Origin: Flavobacterium sp. 1355
GTDB taxonomy: Bacteria; Bacteroidota; Bacteroidia; Flavobacteriales; Flavobacteriaceae
Assembly: GCF_017833415.1 (NCBI RefSeq)
Contig: NZ_JAFICC010000009.1
Coordinates: 186,001 to 250,000 of the forward strand
DNA: 64,000 bases
Reading direction: 5' to 3'
Part shown: piece by piece, positions 37,566 through 45,797 of the stretch
How the letters are laid out: each line of letters opens with the position of its first letter
How positions within the stretch are numbered: position 1 is the first letter of the stretch
Made by a program: the position numbers and the translations under genes
The notes under the pieces: generated by a model
What the model was told of the DNA's origin: nothing
Database searches by the model: none
What the model saw: only the letters and a program-made list of their open reading frames with translations

Positions 37566-39533
37566 TTATTCTTGATAATTGAAAGTTCCAGTTCCTCCAA
37601 AATTATCATTCCAGCCTATAGTTTGTAATAACCATGGGTTTTGAGTCAATGGGGTTGTATGAAGCCCATTAATATAATAATTAGGATTAAATTTAATATT
37701 AACAGCTGCACCATTAAAGCTATCCATAGGCGTAACTAATGCGGTACGAGTAAAGTTGGTATTATAAAACGCTGCCAAGGCTGTTAGCTGTGCATCAAAA
37801 TTAGCTGCGTCCGGATCTACTACAATACCGGCACGAGCAGCAGTTAAAGGATCAGTAGTTGATGATGCTGCTGTATTTTTGTATTGTAAAAAGTTTCCTG
37901 TACGTTTTGTTCCATTAATTGGGGTCAAACCTAACTTAGTAACAGTCCCCCCACTAAGTCCAGGAAGCACTGCGTTATCATACAACATCCATCTCTGAAC
38001 GTCCCAGAAACGTTTTCCTTCGTAAGCTAATTCTACTCTGCGCTCATATAAAACTGCTTCAATTGCTGCATATTTATCTGTCGGAGTACCTATTCCGTAA
38101 TTATTTGCAGAAGGAATACCAACACGGCTTCTAATTCTTCCTAAATAAGCTACAGCATTATTTGTCTGACCCAATGCTGCATAACATTCTGCAATGTTTA
38201 ACAATAATTCAGCATAACGATATTCCATAATATCAGTTCCTGAATATTGGAAGTTAGTTTCTTTACTTGCCGCTGTATTACTCATTTTTCTAACAAATGC
38301 CGGGCTTGAAATTGAATTATTTGATTCAGAGAAACCTGCTTTGTTACTGCCATCTACCCAACGATAAGCCCATAGAACAGCATTTGGGGTTTCTTTATAT
38401 CCCCATTTTACTCCAGAAAAAGCAAATGTTCTGTAAAACCTAGGGTCTCTGTCAACAAAAAAAGTGAAATCATTATATCCATTTGCTGCTGTTGGTCTTA
38501 AACCATTTTTCATAGGGAACAAATCAATCATTTCTTTAGGAGCAGAGATTCCTCCACTTCCACCTAAACTAGGCAGACGAATTCCTTTCTCCCATGAATT
38601 ATTTGTTACATTAGGTGTTACACCTGATCCACAAAGCTGAACAGTTATCGCTTCAGAGCAAAATGCATTATCTATTAGAAACATTGACTCCCATTGTTTG
38701 ATTGAATTGCCATACAATCCATATCCGTCTTGTGTCAATTGAGCCTCTGCTTCCAGTCCGGCTTTCAAAGCTGCGTCCCAGCGGTCATTAGCACCATCCC
38801 AGTTTTTATTAAACAACGGACTTGCAAAAGTTAGTAAAACTCTTGATTTTTGAGCTAAAGCTGCTCCTCTTGTAAAACGACCGTATTCAGTATCCCATCT
38901 TCCTGGTAATAAAGAAGCTGCCATATCTAAATCTTTTACTATCTGAGCAACAACTTCAGAAACTTTTGCTCTTGGCAACTGAATAGTTGGATCGTCTGCT
39001 GATGCATTCTGGTACGTAGTTACAATAGGAACTCCGCCATAGGTACGCATTAAATCAAAATATTGTATAGCTCTCAGATAATACATCTGTCCTTTTGCAC
39101 GGTCGCGAAATGTTTTATCCAGATTAGAACCTTTTACATCAATTTCTTCCAGAAAAGCATTACATTCTCTAATTCTGTTGTAAGGATGATTATTAATACT
39201 GGTTGTAAGTTTAGCACCGTAATAAGTGCTCGCTTCTGCAGCATTAACTAAGGTTTTGTTTGGATTGATATAATCCTGTGTGCCTCCAAGCTCTTCTGTT
39301 AATCTGGAATTGGTATCAGTAAATGATCCGACTACAGTTGATATAGGAGATTTATATGCACTAAAAAAATCATAGTACTGGTTATCTACATAGGCCTGCG
39401 CACGTTCCTGAGTTTGGTAAAACGTATCATCATACAAACCAATACTCTTCTTATCTTCTAAAAAATCATCACTGCATGAAGTACCTAATGCCATCAAAAG
39501 CGATAATGTTATATATTTAAATGGTGTTTTCAT
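37566..39533 (-). CDS. SusD/RagB family outer-membrane glycan-binding lipoprotein
   Basis: 655 residues. Signal MKTPFKYITLSLLMALGTSC has a lipobox (LGTSC, C20), then the acidic SDDFLEDK that directs surface export in Bacteroidota. The TPR-containing SusD fold is recognisable from YLRAIQYFDLMRTYGGVPIV, MEYRYAELLLNIAECYAALG and LYERRVELAYEGKRFWDVQR. It forms the lid of the SusC transporter and captures oligosaccharides at the cell surface. The start lies 18 bases from the susC stop, so both are translated from one transcript. It is the only SusD in the window, indicating one import system for the whole enzyme set. Confidence 0.97.
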   Translation of the reverse strand: MKTPFKYITLSLLMALGTSCSDDFLEDKKSIGLYDDTFYQTQERAQAYVDNQYYDFFSAYKSPISTVVGSFTDTNSRLTEELGGTQDYINPNKTLVNAAEASTYYGAKLTTSINNHPYNRIRECNAFLEEIDVKGSNLDKTFRDRAKGQMYYLRAIQYFDLMRTYGGVPIVTTYQNASADDPTIQLPRAKVSEVVAQIVKDLDMAASLLPGRWDTEYGRFTRGAALAQKSRVLLTFASPLFNKNWDGANDRWDAALKAGLEAEAQLTQDGYGLYGNSIKQWESMFLIDNAFCSEAITVQLCGSGVTPNVTNNSWEKGIRLPSLGGSGGISAPKEMIDLFPMKNGLRPTAANGYNDFTFFVDRDPRFYRTFAFSGVKWGYKETPNAVLWAYRWVDGSNKAGFSESNNSISSPAFVRKMSNTAASKETNFQYSGTDIMEYRYAELLLNIAECYAALGQTNNAVAYLGRIRSRVGIPSANNYGIGTPTDKYAAIEAVLYERRVELAYEGKRFWDVQRWMLYDNAVLPGLSGGTVTKLGLTPINGTKRTGNFLQYKNTAASSTTDPLTAARAGIVVDPDAANFDAQLTALAAFYNTNFTRTALVTPMDSFNGAAVNIKFNPNYYINGLHTTPLTQNPWLLQTIGWNDNFGGTGTFNYQE

Positions 39534-39551
39534 AATTACTTTTAATTTAAA

Positions 39552-42500
39552 TTAGAATGATACGTTAAAATTAAGCGACCATGTTCTAAGTGTAGGATAG
39601 TTTACAGAAGAATTATCATACATGTTACGGTAATGATCCGGATAAGGATTGTATAAATCCCAAAGGTTATTCCCGGTAACTCCTAAAGTTATGCCTGATA
39701 TCTTAGTATCTTTGAAAACCTTTTTAGGAATTTCATATCCAACACTTAAGTTTCTAACAAAACAACGGAAAGTATTTATTTCCCAGAAATCTGAAGGGCT
39801 TGACATATAGGTCCATTGCGCTACGTTAGGATATTTACCATTTGGGTTATCCTCAGAATACATATCACTCCAGAAACTTTCACGAGACCACATATTGTGA
39901 GTCGATGATGTTCCTTGGTTTACTAAATCAACGAAGTTAGTTCCTCCCCATGAAGTTGCAATTTGAGTTCTTAGATAAAACCCTTTGGCTTTAAATCCTA
40001 AGTTTGTAGTAAACCCGTAAGTTCTACTGCTATTTGCCAATTTCACATAATCATTATCTTTTGCGATCTGACCATCTGCAGGTGCTAAAGTTCCATCAGG
40101 GTTAAGTTGTCCTGCAACATCCTGATAGGCCAATGAACCTTTTCTTATTCCTGAAGCAGAATTGATATCAAAATACTTTGGCGTACCGCCAACTTCAGTT
40201 GCACGCTCTGTTAAATAAGCCCAATAGTTGGCAATATCTTCATCTGTACGAAGAATACCGTCACCAGTAGATGTTCCTTTCCATACTTTGAATCCCCAAA
40301 CCGGGTTGAAACCAACAGAATTTCCTACTCTTGTTGCATTATTAGACGGAAGTACATTACCCTGATCAGGATATTTTTTTACTTCATTATTGTTAAAGCT
40401 AAAATTAATTCCCACATCATAGCTAACGTCGCTTTTTATTTTATCACTCCATGAGATACTAAACTCTGATCCCCATGCATCAATTGCACCATAGTTTTGT
40501 TCTGCAAATGCACCTCCAACAGAAATTGGTACGCCTGTAGCACTACTCATATCTGTTAATATGCTTGTTGATTTATCATAATAGAAATCTGCAGTAATAT
40601 TCAGTCTGTTCTTTAAAACATTCAAATCAAAACCTAAGTTATTTTTTACTGTAGTGTCCCATGTTACACCTCTGTTAGGAGTTACTCTAGGTGTTAAACC
40701 TATACCATTAGTTCCTCCATTAGACCCAAATTGAAAACCTTTATCAACAATAACATCATAAAACTGAGACCACCTCCATGGTTGTATATTGTCTTTTCCT
40801 GTTTTACCGATAGAGTAACGAATTTTAAAGAAATCAACCCATGGTACATTTTTTTCAAACCATTCTTCTTTAGAAACTACCCAACCCAATTGAAGTGATG
40901 GGAAATATCCCCAATAATTTTCAGGTGCGAATTTCGTAGAAGCATCACTACGGAAAAGAAACTGGAATAAATATTTTTGTTTATAGTTATAATTGAAACG
41001 TCCAAAGTATGATAATGTTCCTCCTTCAACCTTTGTTGCCTGGCTATTTGACTGACTTAATGTCCCTGCTGTACGGTAATCTCCTAAGTAATCTTTGCCC
41101 GTTTGTTCGAAAGCTAAACGCGTAAATGTATTATAAACTTCTGAAGCTTCACCACCAACCATTGCTCCAATCTGATGATCTCCAAAAGTTCTGTCATAGT
41201 TAATTAAAAAGTCTCCTTGAGTACTTTTACTATCAGTATTATTATAATAAACCCTTGAATTTCTTATGTTTGTATCCAAAATATAATCACCATCAGGATT
41301 TGTTGTGGCATTATAAAAAGTAGGATTCGCTGCACTTGCAAGGTGATTACCTAACAACTCATAGTTTCTGATTCTTGCCAGATCGTAAGGTAATTGAATC
41401 TGTTCTGTATAGCTTGAACTTTGAGTTCTTGCATAGTTAACTTTGAAAGACAAACCTTTAACAGCTTGTATCTTATAATTCAAAGAAGCATTAACATTAT
41501 ATGAATTATCTTCTGTAATCTGGTGTGAACCATTATTTAGGTTCGCAAAATAATTCCATCCGGCAATATTGTTATTAGCATTAGCGCTTTGGAAATTTTT
41601 ATTTGAGTTAGGAAATGGCGATACATAATATTGTTTTCCATCAACAACTGTCTGCCACGGAACATGCTGTGGCATGTGAAGTAAAAATCCATAATCAGCC
41701 TGTTCCCCACCTGAAGCAGATGCGTAACTACCATCACTAATATTAGCTGACGCTTTAGTAAAAGATTTATCAACAGTTCCGGCATTACCTGAAATCGAAG
41801 CAGAAAAATCTAATCCTTTTGCAATTTTAGCGTTTATTCCTGTACGGAAATTCCATTTGTCATATTTTTGATATCCCAGATTCGCATCCTGAGTAAAATA
41901 AGTAGCTCCTGCAAAATAAGTAACGTCTTCACTACCGCCACTAACAGAAAAAGTGTGTTTTTGTTGAATCGCTGGTCTCCAGGCTTCTTCTAACCAATTA
42001 TAATCTAAATTTTTCATTTCTTCCAGTTCAGCCGGAGAATACAATTTAAACGTTTCAATAGTAGGGTTTTGAGAGGTGAAATATCTATTACTAAAAACTC
42101 CAAACTCATAAGCATTTAATACTTTACTATGACTAACCGCATCATTTACAGCAAACTGACTGTTGTAATTGAACTTTGCCTTACCAGCTTTACCACGTTT
42201 TGTTTTTATAACAATTGCACCTTGAGATGCACGGGCACCATAAATAGCCGCAGAACCATCTTTTAGAACAGTCATACTTTCAATTTCAGAAGGATCTAAT
42301 CTGTTGAACTGTTCCAGTGTTGGTTTACCAGTCGCAGGGTCAACCTGTATCATATCGTCAATGATTACCAACGGTATTGTAAAGTTTCCATCCTTGGAAA
42401 ATCCGAAAGTCTGACGAATCTGAATACTTCCAGCCTCTCCGGGACGGCCTGATCCACTTGTAACAGAAACACCCGGAACTAATCCTTTCAAAGCATCAGA

Positions 42501-42926
42501 AAGGTTTGTTACTGGCAAATCAATAAGATTGTCCGTGTTTATTGTAGCAATAGCACCCGTAAGTTCCTTTTTTCTCTGAGTACCATAACCAACCACTACA
42601 ATGTTTTCTAATTGATTAGAATCATCCTGCATGCTCGTATTAACAATAACACGTCCGTTTAATGGCAACTCGACTTTTTTCATTCCGATAAAAGAGAAAA
42701 CCAATGTTGCTCCGCTCTTTACCTTAATTTTGTACTTTCCACTGTAATCTGTAGTTACAGTATTTTTTGTAGATTTTTCAGTCACGTTAACTCCAGGAAT
42801 CAACAGTCCTGAGTTATCAGTAACTGTTCCTGTTACTATTACATGTTCTGAGTTTTGAGCATAACTCAATACACTCATCAGTGTAAACAAAAGAAAACTA
42901 CATCTTTTTATAAGTGCTTGTTTCAT
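39552..42926 (-). CDS. SusC/RagA family TonB-dependent outer-membrane transporter
   Basis: 1124 residues, signal peptide MKQALIKRCSFLLFTLMSVLSYAQ. A carboxypeptidase-D regulatory-like domain (about 28-105, VTGTVTDNSGLLIPGVNVTE) leads to the TonB-box/plug start QLENIVVVGYGTQRKKELTG, the plug domain (DALKGLVPGVSV, MTVLKDGSAAIYGARASQGA), and a 22-strand barrel ending LRTWSLNFNVSF with a terminal Phe. It imports oligosaccharides released at the surface together with SusD. There is no N-terminal extension for sigma/anti-sigma signalling, so control is probably by a separate regulator outside the window. A 612-base gene-free region with a promoter candidate lies upstream. Confidence 0.97.
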   Translation of the reverse strand: MKQALIKRCSFLLFTLMSVLSYAQNSEHVIVTGTVTDNSGLLIPGVNVTEKSTKNTVTTDYSGKYKIKVKSGATLVFSFIGMKKVELPLNGRVIVNTSMQDDSNQLENIVVVGYGTQRKKELTGAIATINTDNLIDLPVTNLSDALKGLVPGVSVTSGSGRPGEAGSIQIRQTFGFSKDGNFTIPLVIIDDMIQVDPATGKPTLEQFNRLDPSEIESMTVLKDGSAAIYGARASQGAIVIKTKRGKAGKAKFNYNSQFAVNDAVSHSKVLNAYEFGVFSNRYFTSQNPTIETFKLYSPAELEEMKNLDYNWLEEAWRPAIQQKHTFSVSGGSEDVTYFAGATYFTQDANLGYQKYDKWNFRTGINAKIAKGLDFSASISGNAGTVDKSFTKASANISDGSYASASGGEQADYGFLLHMPQHVPWQTVVDGKQYYVSPFPNSNKNFQSANANNNIAGWNYFANLNNGSHQITEDNSYNVNASLNYKIQAVKGLSFKVNYARTQSSSYTEQIQLPYDLARIRNYELLGNHLASAANPTFYNATTNPDGDYILDTNIRNSRVYYNNTDSKSTQGDFLINYDRTFGDHQIGAMVGGEASEVYNTFTRLAFEQTGKDYLGDYRTAGTLSQSNSQATKVEGGTLSYFGRFNYNYKQKYLFQFLFRSDASTKFAPENYWGYFPSLQLGWVVSKEEWFEKNVPWVDFFKIRYSIGKTGKDNIQPWRWSQFYDVIVDKGFQFGSNGGTNGIGLTPRVTPNRGVTWDTTVKNNLGFDLNVLKNRLNITADFYYDKSTSILTDMSSATGVPISVGGAFAEQNYGAIDAWGSEFSISWSDKIKSDVSYDVGINFSFNNNEVKKYPDQGNVLPSNNATRVGNSVGFNPVWGFKVWKGTSTGDGILRTDEDIANYWAYLTERATEVGGTPKYFDINSASGIRKGSLAYQDVAGQLNPDGTLAPADGQIAKDNDYVKLANSSRTYGFTTNLGFKAKGFYLRTQIATSWGGTNFVDLVNQGTSSTHNMWSRESFWSDMYSEDNPNGKYPNVAQWTYMSSPSDFWEINTFRCFVRNLSVGYEIPKKVFKDTKISGITLGVTGNNLWDLYNPYPDHYRNMYDNSSVNYPTLRTWSLNFNVSF

Positions 42927-43064
42927 AAATTGTTTTTTTTGGTTAGGTTATTAGATTGTTAGTTTAGTCATGAAAAAATTATGGGTCTATTCAAGATAAA
43001 AAATATTTAAATAAATCTTAAAGTATTTCTTTAAATGTCAAAAACACATTTATTTTTTGTATTC

Positions 43065-43110
43065 CAAAAATATAACGACGCTACATTACAACCGTCCTGT
43101 TCTATCCTGT
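43065..43110 (-). promoter_or_regulatory. Candidate susC promoter with phased TCCTGT direct repeats
   Basis: The minus strand reads TATTTTTG at 43065-43072, matching the Bacteroidota -7 consensus TAnnTTTG. A GTTG at 43089-43092 could serve as a weak -33 element, with a spacer slightly short at 16 bases. Immediately upstream, TCCTGT occurs at 43095-43100 and again at 43105-43110, exactly one helical turn apart (plus-strand reading). This is the arrangement expected for an activator dimer. The 5' leader would be about 130 bases. Confidence 0.45.
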
Positions 43111-43482
43111 ATGAATCGTATAATCTCAAAAAAAATCAGTTAAAAAAATTATATTGATAAAAATATGAAAGAAAAAATACACGAAAGAAAAAAAAGAAAG
43201 AGTTGCTTTGAGTTTTTGTTAAATTTTTAAACGCTTTAAAACATAAAACAATAAAAAACAAAGCAAAACTTCCTTTAACCTGTTTATTTTTCAAAATTTA
43301 GAAGCTGGTCAACTGATATAGAATTTATTAGGTGGCGGTAGTATTTTATATTTTTAAGTTTTAAGAGAGTTAAAAACAATAGTTTTTTCAAAATAAAAAA
43401 CTTACAAATACATTGAAGGCTAGTTATATAATTTTAGAAATGGAATATCAAAAAAAAATCTTTTTAAACGGTAAATTCTGAC

Positions 43483-43515
43483 CAATGATTGATTTTAAAA
43501 CCTTAAAATTCATTG
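43483..43515. terminator. Weak AT-rich hairpin after the GH127 gene
   Basis: CAATGA/TCATTG and TTTTAA/TTAAAA form a stem-loop about 25 bases past the GH127 stop. On the minus strand a T run follows near 43451-43458, some 25 bases further. The stem is weak and the T run is distant, so termination is only possible. Confidence 0.3.
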
Positions 43516-43538
43516 ATCTACCAATTATTAACCTCAGC

Positions 43539-45557
43539 TCAATGCGACATCCAAACCGTCATTTCGCCTTTTCCTTTATTTCCCCAGGCAAAATACGGAA
43601 TCAATTTTACCGGAACTGAAGTCACATCGTTGGAGGAAAGAGGCTTGTATAATGTTTTGTTCCACGAATTATCTACAGAGATTATAGCATTGGCCTCAAT
43701 ATTTAATAATTTTCTATTGTTTAAAGTAAAAAAGCTGGTATTGAATTTAGAACTGATATCCAGAGCAACATCGTTTACACTAGTATTTGCCGGAAGCTGA
43801 TCTGATTCTAAACAATACACCAAAGGTCCTCTTTTTACAGCAACCTGATTTTTAACTTCTTCGACTAACGGATTTGCCTGCATCAGTTCTACCGGCATCG
43901 GAAGATTTAATTCGATTACATCTCCTTTTTTCCATTTTTGATTCAATTGCAAATACGTACCAGAAGCAATTTTATCATTAATACTTGCATTATTAATTGA
44001 AACCGAAGCATTTTGACTCCAACCCGGAATTCTTAAAAAGAAATTCAGTAAATCTTTGGGTGCTTTTATAATTTTTAAAGTTATTTTTCCGTCCCAAGGA
44101 TAATTGGTTTGCTGTTCAATTTCGATTTCTTCTCCGTTTAAAGATTTTGTTTTCAATTGATTACTTCCGTATAAATTCACATACAAACCTTCTTTTGAAA
44201 GATTGTAAGCATAATTTCCAACTTCGGCAACAGTTCGTGTTACGTTTGGCGCACAGCAGTTTGATAAGGCAATATAACCTTTGCGCTCATTTCCCCAACG
44301 CTGTTCAAACGGCAGATCATTAGAAACATTCAGCGGATTGTTGTAAAGAAATTTTTCTCCTTCTAAATCCATTCCCGAAAGCACGCTGTTATACAAAGCC
44401 AATTCTACAATATCAGCATATTTGGCATCGCCGGTAATTTGCAGCATACGCCAGTTCCACAAAACATTTCCAATATTAGCGCAGGTTTCTGTATGAGCCG
44501 TAGCATTTGGCAATTGAAAAGGACGGCCATAAGCCTGATGAATTTTTTGTACCTCTGTGGGGTTATAAGAAGTTCCGTCTGGTGAAACTCCATCGTACAA
44601 AGAACCGCAAGCACCGGTAATGTACATTTTTCGGTAGGTCACATCATCCCAAATAGATTCTAAATTGTCTAATAATTTCTTTTCTCCGGTTTCTGCATAT
44701 AAATCGGCAACTCCGGCGTATAGATAATTCGCTCTTACGGCGTGACCCATTGCGGTGGTTTGCTGTCTAAACGGAATTCTGTCCTGATTGTCATCGGTTC
44801 CGTCATTTGTGGTTCCACGAATGTCAATTAAATTATTGGCCAATTCCAGATATTTCGGATTTTTGGTCGTTCTGTACATTTCGACAATTCCCATATAATG
44901 TGACGGGCAAATGGCATTTCGAGCCAATTCCGGAGAAGCTTTTTTGTAGAAATCATATAAGAAATCGGCAACACCTTTTGCAATATTCAAAAAGTTCGTT
45001 TTTCCGGTTGCACGATAATGAATGCAGGCCGCAGTCATTAAATGCCCCATGTTGTATTTTTCAAAACCCAATTGTTTTTTAACTTCTTCAGGCCCTAAAG
45101 TTCCCCAACGTTCATCAATTAAAACCGGAGTATGAATGTAGCCGTCTTTGCGCTGTACTTTCGCGAAAAGCGCAATGGCTTTATCCATTTCCTGATCTAG
45201 TTTTTTGTCCTTTGTAACGGCATACGTTGCTGCCATTCCTTCAAAAATCTTGTAGAAATCACCATCATGAAATGAAGGTCCTTTAAAAGTTCCTTTACTT
45301 TCTCCGGCTGCAATTTCAAAGTTTTTATACGCATGCGAAATTTCATCATTATGATACAAATCCCACATGTACGGCAGTGTATTTTTGGTTTCGACATCAA
45401 ATTGCTCTTTCCAAAAACCGTTTGTCCATTTTACATCTTGCAGGCCGACGCTTTGCAATTTCGAATAGGGACTTTCTGAATTGGCAACTAAACCTTTATT
45501 CTGAGCAAAAATTACTGTTGAAAGGAATAAAGATGATATGATGATGTTCTTTTTCAT
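43539..45557 (-). CDS. GH127 family glycosidase (beta-L-arabinofuranosidase-type)
   Basis: 672 residues, signal peptide MKKNIIISSLFLSTVIFAQ. Retaining glycosidase that uses a zinc-bound cysteine as nucleophile. The metal site of characterised GH127 is preserved: HTETC (E357, C359) and SNCCAPN (C434, C435). An (alpha/alpha)6 barrel (about 35-440) is followed by two beta-sandwich domains. Known activities are beta-L-arabinofuranosidase and, in RG-II loci, release of aceric acid; both fit a pectin substrate. It ends before the large gene-free region, so it is probably the last gene of the upstream transcript rather than part of the susC operon. Confidence 0.92.
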   Translation of the reverse strand: MKKNIIISSLFLSTVIFAQNKGLVANSESPYSKLQSVGLQDVKWTNGFWKEQFDVETKNTLPYMWDLYHNDEISHAYKNFEIAAGESKGTFKGPSFHDGDFYKIFEGMAATYAVTKDKKLDQEMDKAIALFAKVQRKDGYIHTPVLIDERWGTLGPEEVKKQLGFEKYNMGHLMTAACIHYRATGKTNFLNIAKGVADFLYDFYKKASPELARNAICPSHYMGIVEMYRTTKNPKYLELANNLIDIRGTTNDGTDDNQDRIPFRQQTTAMGHAVRANYLYAGVADLYAETGEKKLLDNLESIWDDVTYRKMYITGACGSLYDGVSPDGTSYNPTEVQKIHQAYGRPFQLPNATAHTETCANIGNVLWNWRMLQITGDAKYADIVELALYNSVLSGMDLEGEKFLYNNPLNVSNDLPFEQRWGNERKGYIALSNCCAPNVTRTVAEVGNYAYNLSKEGLYVNLYGSNQLKTKSLNGEEIEIEQQTNYPWDGKITLKIIKAPKDLLNFFLRIPGWSQNASVSINNASINDKIASGTYLQLNQKWKKGDVIELNLPMPVELMQANPLVEEVKNQVAVKRGPLVYCLESDQLPANTSVNDVALDISSKFNTSFFTLNNRKLLNIEANAIISVDNSWNKTLYKPLSSNDVTSVPVKLIPYFAWGNKGKGEMTVWMSH

Positions 45558-45585
45558 TTTAATAATTTTGTTGTGAATTATTGTA

Positions 45586-45700
45586 ACGCGGATGATACGG
45601 ATTGCTAAAGTAAAACGGGGATTAAAACGGATTTCTTTTTATCTGCTTAATCTGCAAAATCTGCGGGGTTAATTTTTTCACGCAGATCTTGCAGATTTTT
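45586..45700. repeat. Imperfect inverted repeat (CGGATTAAAACGGATTT / GCAGATT type)
   Basis: Contains GCGGATGATACGGATTGC, GGGGATTAAAACGGATTTC, CTTAATCTGCAAAATCTGCG and CACGCAGATCTTGCAGATT. Similar wording to the gaps at 18691-18926 and 20385-20519. Confidence 0.55.
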
Positions 45701-45705
45701 ATCTT

Positions 45706-45787
45706 GCCACGAATTACACGAATTTCCACAAATTATTTTTAGAATAAGTGCGGAAAAAAATTAGTGGAAATTCGTGTAATTCGTGGC
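45706..45787. repeat. Inverted repeat GCCACGAATTACACGAATTT
   Basis: GCCACGAATTACACGAATTT with AAATTCGTGTAATTCGTGGC as opposite arm, with long near-perfect pairing around a loop of about 40 bases. Just after the stop side of the PL1 gene upstream. Confidence 0.8.
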
Positions 45788-45797
45788 AACTTCTTTT

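Larger units (their letters stand above)
42927..43538. other. 612-base gene-free region upstream of susC
   Basis: The only gap longer than 300 bases. It is very AT-rich, contains no credible gene on either strand, and none of the palindromic repeats found elsewhere. It holds a promoter candidate (43065-43110) and a weak AT-rich hairpin after the GH127 gene (43483-43515). The rest, about 43120-43480, is long A/T runs in which I see no further structure. Confidence 0.7.

Noticed and set aside
42927..43538. Small gene or riboswitch in the susC upstream region
   Set aside because: Only very AT-rich sequence with no coding pattern, and no structured region resembling a known riboswitch.
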